The notes under the pieces: generated by a model
Databases searched by the model: none
The model's input: only the letters and a program-made list of their open reading frames with translations
What the model was told of the DNA's origin: nothing
Translations under genes and position numbers: made by a program
Assembly: GCA_022839045.1 (NCBI GenBank)
Contig: JALHDI010000009.1
Coordinates: 1-63,531, forward strand
DNA: 63,531 bases
Source: Sporomusaceae bacterium
Lineage (GTDB): Bacteria; Bacillota_C; Negativicutes; Sporomusales_B; UBA7701
Direction: 5' to 3'
Shown here: positions 44,743-53,821 of the stretch, piece after piece
How the letters are laid out: each line of letters starts with the position of its first letter
How positions within the stretch are numbered: position 1 is the stretch's first letter

Positions 44743-44793
44743 CGTGACGTCTCCCTTTCTCCTTGTCGTTCCCGCGGACCGCCCTCCCCGCCG

Positions 44794-46611
44794 TCACCCC
44801 AGATACATCCCCTGCACGAACTCCTCTTGGAAATCGGGATGGCTGGCGATGTCCACATTCACCGTCCCGGCCGCCAGTCTCCCGGCGCCCCCGTGGAGTA
44901 TGTCCCTGTCGGCCAGGGCCATCTTGGCTCCTTCGCCGGCGGCGTTGCCGAGGGAAATGATTTTCGCCGCCTCCAGGGCGGGAATAATCCCGACCCGACG
45001 CGCGCTGTCTTTGTTGATGAAATTGCCGAACGCCCCGGCCAGCAGGATGTGGTCCACCTTGTCGGAAGTTATTCCGGCCTGCTTCAGCAGAATGTTGATC
45101 CCCGCCCGGATGGCGCCCTTGGCCACCTGCAGCTCCCGGATGTCCTTCTGCGTCAGAGTAATAGCCTCCCCGCCGGCCGTCTCGCCTTTCCGGGCCACAA
45201 CGATTTCCCGGTGGCGGCCGGTGCGGACGATGCGCCCGGCCAGCTTCCCGTTGCCGACCGTCTCCGGGGCGGCGATTTTCCCGTCGGCGGCGACCAGCCC
45301 CGTGCGGACAAGTTCGCTCACAAGGTCGATGAGGCCCGAGCCGCAGATGCCCCGGGCCGCCTGACCATCGATCGTCGTATACTGCAGGTCGTTGCCGATG
45401 CGGACCGTATCGATCGCCCCGGCGAACGCCTGCATGCCGTGCGTGATCCGCGCCCCCTCGAAAGCCGGGCCGGCCGCGGTCGAACAGGCATAGCGGCGGC
45501 CGTCCGGGGTGGCGAGGACAATCTCGCCGTTGGTTCCAAGGTCAATAAGCAGCAGGCAATCCCGGGCGCTCTCCAACCGAGCCACGATCATCGCCCCGAC
45601 GGTGTCGGCGCCGATGAAGCCGGCGATCCCAGGCAGGAAAACCACCTTGCCGTTGGCGTTCATATTCGTCAAACCCACGCTGCCCGCCCGGTCGACCAGC
45701 AGATCGCTGGTGACGGCGTTGAACGGCAGCCTTGCCAGGCTCGTGCAGCTCAGTCCCCAGAAGATATGGGCCATGGTGGTGTTGCCCACCAGCACGCATT
45801 GGTAAATGTGGCGGCTGTCCACGGCCGCTTTCGCCGTCACTTCGCCGATCAGCCCGTCGACCCCGGCGACGATGCGCCGCCGCAGTTCTTCCAGGCCGCT
45901 TTCGTGTTCGAGGGTGTGATTTATCCGCGAAATTACGTCGGCCCCGATGCCGAACTGGGGATTCTGCCGCGAAGCGACGGCCAGCTGCACCCCCCGCGCC
46001 AGATCGAGAAGATAACAGGCTACCGTGGTGGTGCCGACGTCCACTGCCACCCCGTAAGCCGTGCCGGCCGCCCGGCCGTATTCCAGGTCGAGCACCTCGT
46101 CGCCGTACAGGGTGAAGACGCCGCTCTGGCCATAGTCTATCCGCCGGCAAATATCCTGCAAAACCGGCAAGCCGACCTCGACCTTCCCCAGCCCCTTCCT
46201 GACAGCGTCGAGCGCGCTCTCCCCCAGCGCCATCGCCGGTTCGGCGAGCCGGACCTCTTTCTGGGCGACCATTGGGTTCGGCTTGTATCGCCGGTCATCC
46301 GTCAGCCTCCCTTTGGACTCGTTCACATAGGCGTCGCAGAGGAAAATTTCGGCTTTGCCGAGGGCATGGGTTTTGCATGCTAACCTGACGCCCCCGGCCA
46401 GTTCCTCCGCCGTCAGAACCTGCTCTTCCTCCGGGGCGGGACGACTCACATCTCCCGACACCCGGACCTTGCACTTTCCGCAAACCCCTTGCCCGCCGCA
46501 AGGAGCGTAAATCGCCGTTCCCGACTGATTCAACAATTCCAGTACCGTCTTGCTGCTGTCTGCAAGCAATTTTTGCGATCCACTTGTCCGTAACACGACA
46601 ACTTCGCTCAC
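44794..46611 (-). CDS. RACo-like corrinoid reductive activator (ASKHA, [2Fe-2S])
   Basis: 605 residues from GTG 46611 (GAGGGAG site). N-terminal ferredoxin-like domain with Cys38, Cys44, Cys47 and Cys78, a plant-type [2Fe-2S] pattern. It is followed by the DUF4445 ASKHA domain (VGTTTVACYLLDL, LIDLGTNGEIVLA, CSTAAGPAFEGA). This is the layout of the reductive activator of corrinoid protein RACo, which re-reduces Co(II) to Co(I) with ATP. RamA differs by having C-terminal [4Fe-4S] motifs, not seen here. Confidence 0.9.
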   Translation of the reverse strand: MSEVVVLRTSGSQKLLADSSKTVLELLNQSGTAIYAPCGGQGVCGKCKVRVSGDVSRPAPEEEQVLTAEELAGGVRLACKTHALGKAEIFLCDAYVNESKGRLTDDRRYKPNPMVAQKEVRLAEPAMALGESALDAVRKGLGKVEVGLPVLQDICRRIDYGQSGVFTLYGDEVLDLEYGRAAGTAYGVAVDVGTTTVACYLLDLARGVQLAVASRQNPQFGIGADVISRINHTLEHESGLEELRRRIVAGVDGLIGEVTAKAAVDSRHIYQCVLVGNTTMAHIFWGLSCTSLARLPFNAVTSDLLVDRAGSVGLTNMNANGKVVFLPGIAGFIGADTVGAMIVARLESARDCLLLIDLGTNGEIVLATPDGRRYACSTAAGPAFEGARITHGMQAFAGAIDTVRIGNDLQYTTIDGQAARGICGSGLIDLVSELVRTGLVAADGKIAAPETVGNGKLAGRIVRTGRHREIVVARKGETAGGEAITLTQKDIRELQVAKGAIRAGINILLKQAGITSDKVDHILLAGAFGNFINKDSARRVGIIPALEAAKIISLGNAAGEGAKMALADRDILHGGAGRLAAGTVNVDIASHPDFQEEFVQGMYLG

Positions 46612-46669
46612 TGGCGCGCTCCCTCTAAACCTCAGTATTTGCGGCATGCTACCCGGGCAGAGCGGATTC

Positions 46670-48088
46670 CTAAGCCGATACCGAGCTCCCTTTGCGGGCA
46701 TTGCTTAGCGCGACGGCTTCCGCTTCGCCTTCCCGCAAATCGCTCACCTTGCCTTTGAATATCCCGTACCTGGCGACCGTTATCGCCCATAAAGCGACGG
46801 CGATGGCGAGCAATACCGCGCCGGTAATCAGGGCGGCGTTGACGCTCGCGGCCACATAAAGCGGGGTTAACGATACGATAAACAATTCGATTACCGAGAT
46901 AAAGACGTACGCCATACCGTAGTCTTCCAGCGTCTTGCTGCGAAACTCCGGGTCGACGATCCGCAGCAGCGTGACGCCGGTGGCCACAACCCCGGTCGTC
47001 CAGCCGAATACGAATATCGACCGCTCAAACCAGAAATTATGGAAAAGCTTTCTGCCGATAATATATGTGTTAAACATGCAGAAAGCAAAGCCAAGCAGGC
47101 ACATAATCAAAATCAGGCTGGCATATTTCATGACGATCGATATCTTTATCGAGGCGACGCCGAAAGCCACCAGATAGTCGGTCACCGAGCTGCCGATCCT
47201 GGTTATGACCTTTTTGTCGACATACTGACCCATATTGAGGCCGTTCAAAATGAACTGCAGCAAAACGCCGGCCAGCATCGAAACACTCATCATCGGCAAC
47301 CCGATATCGAAAAATTTCTTCGCATAGACGGTTCCATAGTAGCCGCCGGCCGTCGCGATCAAAACCAGCAGAATATGCCAGGCCAGCGGGTCCATGGCCA
47401 TCGGGTTAATGGTCTGATTGCCCATGGAAGTCTGCTCGTCCTTGGGCACCAGCCCGGTCTGCATGCTCTTGGGCAGTTCGTTGATGGAGGTAATGAACCG
47501 GGTGGCCTTCTGCCTGGTGGCGATATTGATCATGATCAACCCGCCGAATATCCCGGCCAACAGGCCGATCGTAGCAAAAGTCTGCCCGATGGACAGCGCC
47601 TCGTCCCATTTGGCCACATCCTTGAGCGTGCCACCGATGGCCGCCGCATACCCGTGGCCGCCTACAAAGCCGGCGGGCATCAGAATGGAAAAGGCTTGGG
47701 ACACCTGCGGGTAAAACGTGATGACTATCAGGGTGCCGACCAGAATGGCAAAGCCGAACTGGCCGAATTCGGCGGCCATATTGATGGTAAAAGTGTCGCC
47801 GACCTCGTTGATCACCCTGCGCAAAGAATGTCTCTCGCTATTGCCGATGAACAGCGTCGCGAACAGCACAACGACGAGCAGATAGGCGTAACTGCTCATC
47901 TGGGCGCTGAAGGGAACCCAGCCCAAAAACTGGCTGCTGAACAGGATTCCCATGAAACCGGCCAAAATCGACGAAGGTATGTACAGGTTCTGGATAATCT
48001 TTATCTTGGCCCGCATTATTTGGGCGATAAACAACAATACCGACATAAGGGCAAAGTCCATCAGCATATCGTATGGACCGAAGTTCAT
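46670..48088 (-). CDS. GltS-type sodium:solute symporter
   Basis: 472 residues with about 11-12 membrane helices, related to the sodium:glutamate symporter family (GFVGGHGYAAAIGGTL and FGVASIKISIVMKYASLI-like core). Given its place upstream of the RACo-like gene and beside the methyltransferase genes, it may import the methylated substrate rather than glutamate. The 5' region (48089-48471) holds promoter-like AT-rich sequence and the long palindrome. Confidence 0.75.
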   Translation of the reverse strand: MNFGPYDMLMDFALMSVLLFIAQIMRAKIKIIQNLYIPSSILAGFMGILFSSQFLGWVPFSAQMSSYAYLLVVVLFATLFIGNSERHSLRRVINEVGDTFTINMAAEFGQFGFAILVGTLIVITFYPQVSQAFSILMPAGFVGGHGYAAAIGGTLKDVAKWDEALSIGQTFATIGLLAGIFGGLIMINIATRQKATRFITSINELPKSMQTGLVPKDEQTSMGNQTINPMAMDPLAWHILLVLIATAGGYYGTVYAKKFFDIGLPMMSVSMLAGVLLQFILNGLNMGQYVDKKVITRIGSSVTDYLVAFGVASIKISIVMKYASLILIMCLLGFAFCMFNTYIIGRKLFHNFWFERSIFVFGWTTGVVATGVTLLRIVDPEFRSKTLEDYGMAYVFISVIELFIVSLTPLYVAASVNAALITGAVLLAIAVALWAITVARYGIFKGKVSDLREGEAEAVALSNARKGSSVSA

Positions 48089-48471
48089 GATCTCACCTCT
48101 TATTCTTTCCTCCGCAGTTGCTCCCGACGAGAATTTTCTTTATAATTGTTGTGGGTTGTAATGTTTTTGTTTAAGGAATGATGACTTTACCGGTTGTCAT
48201 TCTAACTTTTTTTTGTCCAGATTAACAGCAATCATTAGCCTCGCCTCCTTTCCATTAAGGCACTTTCGATGCAATTACTATGCCAAAGCCCGCAGCGCCC
48301 GTTTGGCCGATGCTTTTGCCCGAATGAACACAGGCAGTGCATCTCAAAAAGACATTCGGCCTTTATAAACGCATCCCCATTCTAATATCTATTAGGGTCG
48401 CAAGCATATCAAGTTGAGATATGAATATCTCAACTTGATATGCTTGCCTGTCTATACACTACTTGTCGCCG
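48089..48471. other. Control region between GltS-type carrier and UroD-Trx genes
   Basis: AT-rich near 48120-48240 with an inverted repeat GAATGATGAC/GTTGTCATTC (about 48176-48202), which could be the carrier promoter. No gene or recognisable cobalamin riboswitch is seen. The strong palindrome at 48400-48447 is separate. Confidence 0.45.
48400..48447. promoter_or_regulatory. Perfect 23-bp palindrome containing the TATCAA-n2-TGAGAT motif
   Basis: 48400-48422 (beginning GCAAGCATATCAAG) is exactly complementary to 48425-48447 across a 2-base spacer. Each arm contains TATCAAGTTGAGAT, the motif that recurs near 52134-52230 and 55388. Without a T-run it looks more like a double operator than a terminator, though it lies 25 bases past the UroD-Trx stop and could also end that transcript. 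Confidence 0.6.
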
Positions 48472-49821
48472 CTAAAGCCTTTTTTCTATTTCCGCCACCA
48501 ACGCTTTTTCCGTCGGAACGATGTTGTCAAAAACAACTTTATTGTTGATCAGCATTGCCGGCAGGTTTTTGACGCCGAGCTGGGCCATCCTTTTGATGCC
48601 GGCCCGCGTTTTGACCAGCGACTCACGCCAGGTGAGCTTGCCGGCGTACTTCGGCAGCACTTTCTTGACCGCCTCGCACATATACTGACACGGCGGGCAA
48701 CCCTCGGAATCGAGGGTGACGATCTCGATGAACACTTCGCCGGGCTTAACGGCGACATCCGTGAACTCAATCTCTTCCTCATCGTTGACCTGCCGGTCGG
48801 ATGCCAGCTGATCCAGGGAAGCGAAGTTGCCGTTGACATAGTTGGAAATCGCCACGATGTTGTTCACCGGCGTCTCGAACGGCATGTCGCACCCGGGCGA
48901 GAGGATGTAGCCCACCCCCTGGCCGACTTCGAGCTCCTTCTTGGCCTCCTCGACGTTCTCCAGGGGCGAGCCGAACAGCATGACCGTCGTCAGGGGAAGA
49001 TTGCCGCCGTAAGACACTTTGTACCTGGTCGCGATCTCTTTGGCGTAAGCTAGGTCGACGTTTTCGTCAAACGCGATTCCGTCGGTCTCGGTCTGGCACA
49101 TCAGCTCGATGTTCTTCGTCGCGTCGCCGCAGCAGAAACTGGTTACTTTCAGCCCCAGCGATTTCACGTACCTGTTCAGTTCGAGGGTGTACGGCAGGAC
49201 GAACTTCTTGAAATGCCGCGGCGATATCTGCGAGGTCATCGGGTCGACCACCGCCACGACGTCCACGCCCGTCTTGGCGTACATCCCCGCCAGGTCCTTG
49301 GCGACCTTGGTGCCGAAAGCGATGATATCGGCCGCCTTTTCCGGCTCCTCGATCATGTCGGTGAGGAATTCGGTGCCGCGCAAATGGAGGGCCAGCGTGA
49401 AAGGCCCGCAGATCAGGGCGTACAGCGCCACCTTGTCGCCAATCGCGGCCACCAGTTTTCTGGCCGCCTCCAGCACGATCGGATAGCGGCCGTCCCGCTC
49501 GGTCGGCAGCTTCAGTTCGGACAGGACCTTCTCCTCGAGGATGTGCGTCGCCACCGCCGGCGGGTTGTTCTTCGCCCACGTCACCTTGCAGCCGAGGGCC
49601 TCCGCCTCTATCTGGATATCGAACGCCACCGGCAGCCCGTCCGGCTGGTAAAGCTCGTAAGCTTTGAGAATGCCGCGGACGATATTATCGGCGTCCTGCA
49701 AATAAGTCTCGGCGTCCACGCCGATCAAGTTGGCGGTCTGCACCCCGGCGTACGGCACCCAGGGAGTGCGGTCCACCGGTTCGAAGCTGAGCGTTTTCAA
49801 CACTCTCTCTTTTCCGTTCAT
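48472..49821 (-). CDS. UroD-family (MtaA-like) methyltransferase fused to a thioredoxin-like domain
   Basis: 449 residues. Residues 1-345 match the uroporphyrinogen decarboxylase superfamily branch of methylcobamide methyltransferases (MtaA/CmuA/MtbA type): RTPWVPYAGVQTA, TSFCCGDATKNIEL with the Zn-binding Cys, SPGCDMPFETPVNN. Residues about 360-449 form a thioredoxin-like domain with CPPC near 376-379 (SEGCPPCQYMCEAVKKVLP) and a cis-Pro-like NLPAMLINN. It probably moves the methyl group from the corrinoid protein to a thiol or THF. The fusion is unusual. It follows mttB by 31 bases. Confidence 0.85.
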   Translation of the reverse strand: MNGKERVLKTLSFEPVDRTPWVPYAGVQTANLIGVDAETYLQDADNIVRGILKAYELYQPDGLPVAFDIQIEAEALGCKVTWAKNNPPAVATHILEEKVLSELKLPTERDGRYPIVLEAARKLVAAIGDKVALYALICGPFTLALHLRGTEFLTDMIEEPEKAADIIAFGTKVAKDLAGMYAKTGVDVVAVVDPMTSQISPRHFKKFVLPYTLELNRYVKSLGLKVTSFCCGDATKNIELMCQTETDGIAFDENVDLAYAKEIATRYKVSYGGNLPLTTVMLFGSPLENVEEAKKELEVGQGVGYILSPGCDMPFETPVNNIVAISNYVNGNFASLDQLASDRQVNDEEEIEFTDVAVKPGEVFIEIVTLDSEGCPPCQYMCEAVKKVLPKYAGKLTWRESLVKTRAGIKRMAQLGVKNLPAMLINNKVVFDNIVPTEKALVAEIEKRL

Positions 49822-49852
49822 GCCAATGTCCCCCTTAGCTATTCAGCGGCTG

Positions 49853-51328
49853 CTAGTCGATCCATTCCTGCACGATCCCCGGAATGGTGGCGAGAATCTG
49901 TTTTTCCACCGCTTGATCGATAAACTGCGGCTTATGGGTCGCCAGGATCTCCTTGGCCATCCGGCGGGCCTTCTCCCTGGCGTCGAGGGCGCCGTCGAGT
50001 TCCCACCGCACCCGCGTGTTGCGGTCGGACACCTTGTTGTAGAAAAACTCCTTTTTCATATTGGCCAGCGTATGGTCGTGGGACAGGTAGTTGCCGGCCG
50101 GGCCCACCTCGTGGATAACGTCGACCGCCAACGTATCGTCGCTGACCTCGATCCCCTTCACGGCCCGCATGCACATGCCGAGGATGTCGTCGTCGATCAC
50201 ATACTGCTCGTACGAGATCGCCATCCCCGATTCGATCAGGCCGGCGGCGTCGTGGATATAATTCGAGCCGGCCAAAGCGCACAGCAGGGTGGACGCCATG
50301 CCCTCGTAGCCGGACTGGATATCGGGAATCTTCGCCTCGTTCACCCCGGCGGTCGTGTAGTTGGGCAGGTTGTAGAACCGCGACAACTGGGCGCAGGCGG
50401 CATTCATAACGCCCATTTCGATCGAACCGAAGCAGAACGCCCCCGTGCGCAGGTCGGTGGTGGTGGGCACGCAGCTATACAGCACCGGGTGGCCGGGGTC
50501 CATGATCTGCGTGAGCAGCACGCCGCTCAGCGCTTCGGCGTTCATCTGGACCAGCGTGCCGGCCAGCGTCGCCGGCGACGTCGACCCGGCCATAGGCGCG
50601 GTGGGCGTGGCCAACGGCAGACCGGTCTCGATGGCGGTGAGCATCAGTTCGGTATAATCCTTGTCCATGACCAGCGGACTCATAACGCAGGTGATATAGG
50701 ACACGAACGGCTTTTTCAGCAGGGCCTCGCGGCTGCCGGCGATCATGGCCGCGTACTTGGCGACGTTTTTGACCCCGTCGCTCGTATACACGCCGCCCAT
50801 GACATGCTTAGTGGTGTTACGGATCGCCGCGTAGAAGCGGTTGACATCGATGTCCTTCTTGGGAAGTTCGTTGGGAAAACAGGAAATGACGAAATAATGG
50901 ATATTTTCGAGGGCGTCGACCAGCCTGGCGGCCATCTGCACATCCTTGAGAGTCGAAGGCCGCCGCTCGCCGCTGTCGATGTCCAGAGCGTTGGGAGCCG
51001 TCCCGCCCGTGCCGATATAAACCTTGTAGCCGTCCAGCTCCAGGTTGTGCCGGTCTTCCCGGCCGTACAGCGTAATCGTGGCGGGCGCCGTCTTGATCTT
51101 GTCCATGATCCAGCTTTCCGACGCCCTGACGACCTTGCGCTTGAAGTCGGCTTCCGCCCCGGCGTTGTGAAACGCTTTGAGGGCGTTGTCGTCGTTGACC
51201 TGGATCCCGGTCTGCTCGTACACCTTCATCGTCGCCTTGTGTATCTTCTCGATGCCTTCCTGGCTCAAAGGCTTGTAGTCGCCGCCGACAAGCCCGCCCG
51301 GAAAAGGATACCTGCGGTTTGCTTTCAT
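49853..51328 (-). CDS. MttB-family corrinoid methyltransferase (non-pyrrolysine)
   Basis: 491 residues from ATG 51328 (AAGGAG site). Matches the trimethylamine:corrinoid methyltransferase superfamily: EKIHKATMKVYEQTGIQV, SGVLLTQIMDPGHPVLYS, YTTAGVNEAKIPDIQSGYEG, HEVGPAGNYLSHDHTLANM. There is no in-frame UAG, so it belongs to the non-pyrrolysine group that includes glycine betaine (MtgB) and proline betaine (MtpB) demethylases. The substrate is probably a quaternary amine; which one is not shown. It lies 15 bases after the corrinoid protein gene. Confidence 0.92.
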   Translation of the reverse strand: MKANRRYPFPGGLVGGDYKPLSQEGIEKIHKATMKVYEQTGIQVNDDNALKAFHNAGAEADFKRKVVRASESWIMDKIKTAPATITLYGREDRHNLELDGYKVYIGTGGTAPNALDIDSGERRPSTLKDVQMAARLVDALENIHYFVISCFPNELPKKDIDVNRFYAAIRNTTKHVMGGVYTSDGVKNVAKYAAMIAGSREALLKKPFVSYITCVMSPLVMDKDYTELMLTAIETGLPLATPTAPMAGSTSPATLAGTLVQMNAEALSGVLLTQIMDPGHPVLYSCVPTTTDLRTGAFCFGSIEMGVMNAACAQLSRFYNLPNYTTAGVNEAKIPDIQSGYEGMASTLLCALAGSNYIHDAAGLIESGMAISYEQYVIDDDILGMCMRAVKGIEVSDDTLAVDVIHEVGPAGNYLSHDHTLANMKKEFFYNKVSDRNTRVRWELDGALDAREKARRMAKEILATHKPQFIDQAVEKQILATIPGIVQEWID

Positions 51329-51343
51329 TGTTGCCACTCCTTC

Positions 51344-51979
51344 CTACGCCTCCATCAACTTGTTGGCCACCTCGACCGCCGCCGAAGCATCGGCCGCGTA
51401 GTGGGCCCCGATCTCCCTGGCGAACCGGTCCGTCACCGGCGACCCGCCGACCATGACCTTGACCTTATCGTACAGTCCGGCCTCCTTCAGCGCCTCGACC
51501 GTATCCTTCATTGCCACCATCGTCGTCGTCAGCATCGCCGCCATCCCGATAAGGTCCGGCTTATGCTCCCTCACCGCCGCCACGATCCGTTCCGGCGGAA
51601 TATCCACGCCGATATTGACTATTTCGTAGCCGGCCCCTTCCATCATCATCCCCACCAGCTTGATGCCGATATCGTGGAGGTCGCCCTTGACGGTGGCGAA
51701 CACCGCCTTGCCTTTCTTCTCGATATCCCCTTCTGTCAGCAGCGGCGCCAGCACTTCCATGCCCGCGTTCATCGCTTTCGCGGCCACCAGCACCTCGGGA
51801 ACGAACAGTTCGCCGTCCTTGAACAGCGCGCCCACCTCGTTCATCCCTGCCAACAGGCCGTTGTTGAGAATCTCCTTGGCGGCCACGCCTTCGTTCACCG
51901 CCTGCTGCACGAGCTCCCTGACCTTCTTCGACTGCCCTTCGACCAGATTGCCGGCGATTTGTTCCAATAATGCGCTCAC
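51344..51979 (-). CDS. Corrinoid methyl-carrier protein
   Basis: 211 residues from GTG 51979 (GAGGGAGG site). B12-binding_2 cap (about 1-85) followed by the cobalamin-binding Rossmann domain with GDLHDIG (DxHxxG, supplying the Co-ligand histidine) and VMVGGSPV. It accepts a methyl group from the MttB-like enzyme and passes it to the UroD-type enzyme. First gene of the transcript corrinoid protein-mttB-uroD. Confidence 0.94.
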   Translation of the reverse strand: MSALLEQIAGNLVEGQSKKVRELVQQAVNEGVAAKEILNNGLLAGMNEVGALFKDGELFVPEVLVAAKAMNAGMEVLAPLLTEGDIEKKGKAVFATVKGDLHDIGIKLVGMMMEGAGYEIVNIGVDIPPERIVAAVREHKPDLIGMAAMLTTTMVAMKDTVEALKEAGLYDKVKVMVGGSPVTDRFAREIGAHYAADASAAVEVANKLMEA

Positions 51980-52133
51980 ACTAATCCTCCCTCGTAGATA
52001 CGGCAAAAAATACTTTCGCCTTAAAGCAAATGCAATTTACATGCCAACCCGGAAGAAACGCCCGCAATTGCCCCGCCGTCAACGGATCAGCCCCGGCTAG
52101 AACAGTGCCCCCCTCGGTTTCGGCGCCGCGCTT

Positions 52134-52230
52134 CACATCTCATATTGATATGCGGTTTTCCCTATCTCAATTGTAAACATCGCCAGTTAATCGCATATCA
52201 TAACGAGATATCACATCTCTTATTGACACG
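52134..52230 (-). promoter_or_regulatory. Repeated operator-like motif upstream of the corrinoid-protein gene
   Basis: On the minus strand TATCAATATGAGATG, CAATTGAGATAG, TGATATCTCGTTATGATATG and TCAATAAGAGATG occur within 95 bases. All are variants of TATCAA-n2-TGAGAT. A TTTACA-18-base promoter-like pair overlaps them. The cluster of sites suggests cooperative control, probably by the XRE-cupin regulator encoded at 55471. Confidence 0.6.
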
Positions 52231-52268
52231 AAACACCCGCCTGCCGTCTCGCCGGCAGGCGGGTGTTT
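52231..52268 (-). terminator. Terminator of the AcnX-OCD transcript
   Basis: AAACACCCGCCTGCCG (52231-52246) pairs perfectly over 16 bp with 52253-52268 around TCTCGC; TTTCG follows on the minus strand. It separates the acnX-OCD genes from the methyltransferase genes. Confidence 0.85.
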
Positions 52269-52314
52269 GTTAATGCCGCTTTGGCATTGCCAGCGATAAA
52301 CCGTCAAAAGCCGA

Positions 52315-53353
52315 CTAACACTTGGCCGGCGCGCGCCACTGGAACACCTCGGTCCCCAATCCCTTAGCCACCGCATTCTTATATATCCGATAACAACTGG
52401 CCGTATCGTTGATGCACAGCCCGAGGGTGGAAAAGAACACCGCGTCGTCGCGGCTCTCCCGGCAGACCCTCCGGCCGGCGATGATCTCGCCGAGCTCGAC
52501 GATGTCGCCCGCGCCCAGCCGGCCGGCCAGCGTCAGCTCCGAGAACGGATACTTCCTGTCTTTCAGCCTCGCCTTCCAGTCCATGCAGTACTTGTTGCAG
52601 CCCGCCAAAATTGCTTCGTCCTTGTAATCCCACATCGAAACCGCGGAATGGAACGACCCCTTCTTGATCCATTCCGGCGGGATATACTCCTGCCCCAGGT
52701 TGACGTTCGTGCAGGTATGAACGATGTCCGCGTCGGCCACCGCCCGCTCCGCGCTGTCGCAGACCTCGAACGCGTAGCCCAGGCGGACCCATTTCGCCGC
52801 GAACCGTTCGGCCTTGTCCCTGGCCCAGTCGTACAGGCGCACGGTTTTGATATTAGCCATCACCATGCTGGTGGCTTCAAGGCACGTATCCTGGATTACC
52901 CCGCAGCCGACCAGGCCGAGGATTTCCGCGTCCGGGTTCGCGCAGTACTTCGCCCCCAGGGCGCTGGCGGCTCCGGTCCGCATGGCGCTGACCACCGTCC
53001 CGTCCATGACGGCGAGCGGGAAACCTGTGTCCTCGTTATAAAGGATGACCAGCCCGTTGGAACGGGGCATGCCCAATCTGGCCGGGTTGGCCGGGTTGCT
53101 GGGGATGCTCTTCACCGCCGCGACCCGCATCTCGTCGGCGCGGATCAGCGCCGCGTGCACCCCGATCCGCTGGCTGGCGTACGCTCCCGGTTCCCACACC
53201 AGATGGGTCAGGTCCGTTTCCGTCGTCTTGCCCTGTGCCAGCCACAGGTTGGCCTTTTCCACCGTCGCGAGCACCTGCCGCCATATCCAAAGCCCCTGCG
53301 GCGATGCACTCCTCCTGGGAAAGCCACAGCACCTTGCTTTCTTTGCCGCTCAC
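52315..53353 (-). pseudogene. Ornithine cyclodeaminase/mu-crystallin family reductase, frameshifted
   Basis: GTG 53353 starts SGKESKVLWLSQEECIAAGA, the normal N-terminus, then one extra G near 53276 shifts the frame. The rest reads on from VLATVEKANLWLAQGK to the stop at 52315, with VAAVKSIPSNPANP, the Rossmann GLVGCGVIQ and the NAD-binding domain intact. In hydroxyproline catabolism, members of this family are delta1-pyrroline-2-carboxylate reductases and pair with AcnX, as here. If the extra base is real the gene is broken; a sequencing error is possible. Confidence 0.75.
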
Positions 53354-53395
53354 ACAACCACCCCCGTTTTTTTTGCCTGCCTCCCGCAGCTCCGG

Positions 53396-53821
53396 TCATC
53401 CTTCCGCGTGCGTGACTTCCACGATCCCCGTGCTGCCGTCTATCCTGACCCAATCGCCCGTTTTAACGACCTTTACCGGGTCCGTGCCGGCAAAATCGCC
53501 CACGGCCGGCTTTTCCAACGACGCGATGGCCACGCCTACCCGCGAATCTATGGTCGTCACCACCCAGCCCGCCGGCGCGAACCCGTTGATTTTCGTCGCC
53601 TTGAAGTGGCACGACCAGCCGCACGAGCCTTTCGCGCCCGGCAAAACGAGAATGGTATCTTTGATGCTCCTCCCCCTGTTGGGGTTGCCGTGCTCGTAAA
53701 TTACCCCGTCCAGCTCGCCCAGGCAGCCGGTGTTGCCGGCGATGCTGTCCGGGCAGACCAGCGCTTCCCCCTCGGCGACGCCGGCGAACGCCGGCCGGCC
53801 CTGCAAAATTATCTTTTTCAT
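53396..53821 (-). CDS. AcnX small (swivel) subunit, DUF126
   Basis: 141 residues. KIILQGRPAFAGVAEGEALV and HGNPNRGRSIKDTILVLPGAK are typical of the aconitase X swivel domain. It forms the small subunit with the DUF521 protein whose gene overlaps it by 4 bases. In bacteria such two-subunit AcnX enzymes dehydrate cis-3-hydroxy-L-proline; archaeal relatives dehydrate mevalonate 5-phosphate. Confidence 0.9.
   Translation of the reverse strand: MKKIILQGRPAFAGVAEGEALVCPDSIAGNTGCLGELDGVIYEHGNPNRGRSIKDTILVLPGAKGSCGWSCHFKATKINGFAPAGWVVTTIDSRVGVAIASLEKPAVGDFAGTDPVKVVKTGDWVRIDGSTGIVEVTHAEG

Noticed and set aside
49853..51328. Pyrrolysine (amber read-through) in the MttB-like gene
   Set aside because: The frame is continuous over its full length without an internal UAG, so it belongs to the non-pyrrolysine branch.
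48089..52315. Cobalamin riboswitch upstream of corrinoid genes
   Set aside because: The long intergenic stretches do not show the conserved B12-box or the multi-stem layout; the recurrent short dyads explain them better.
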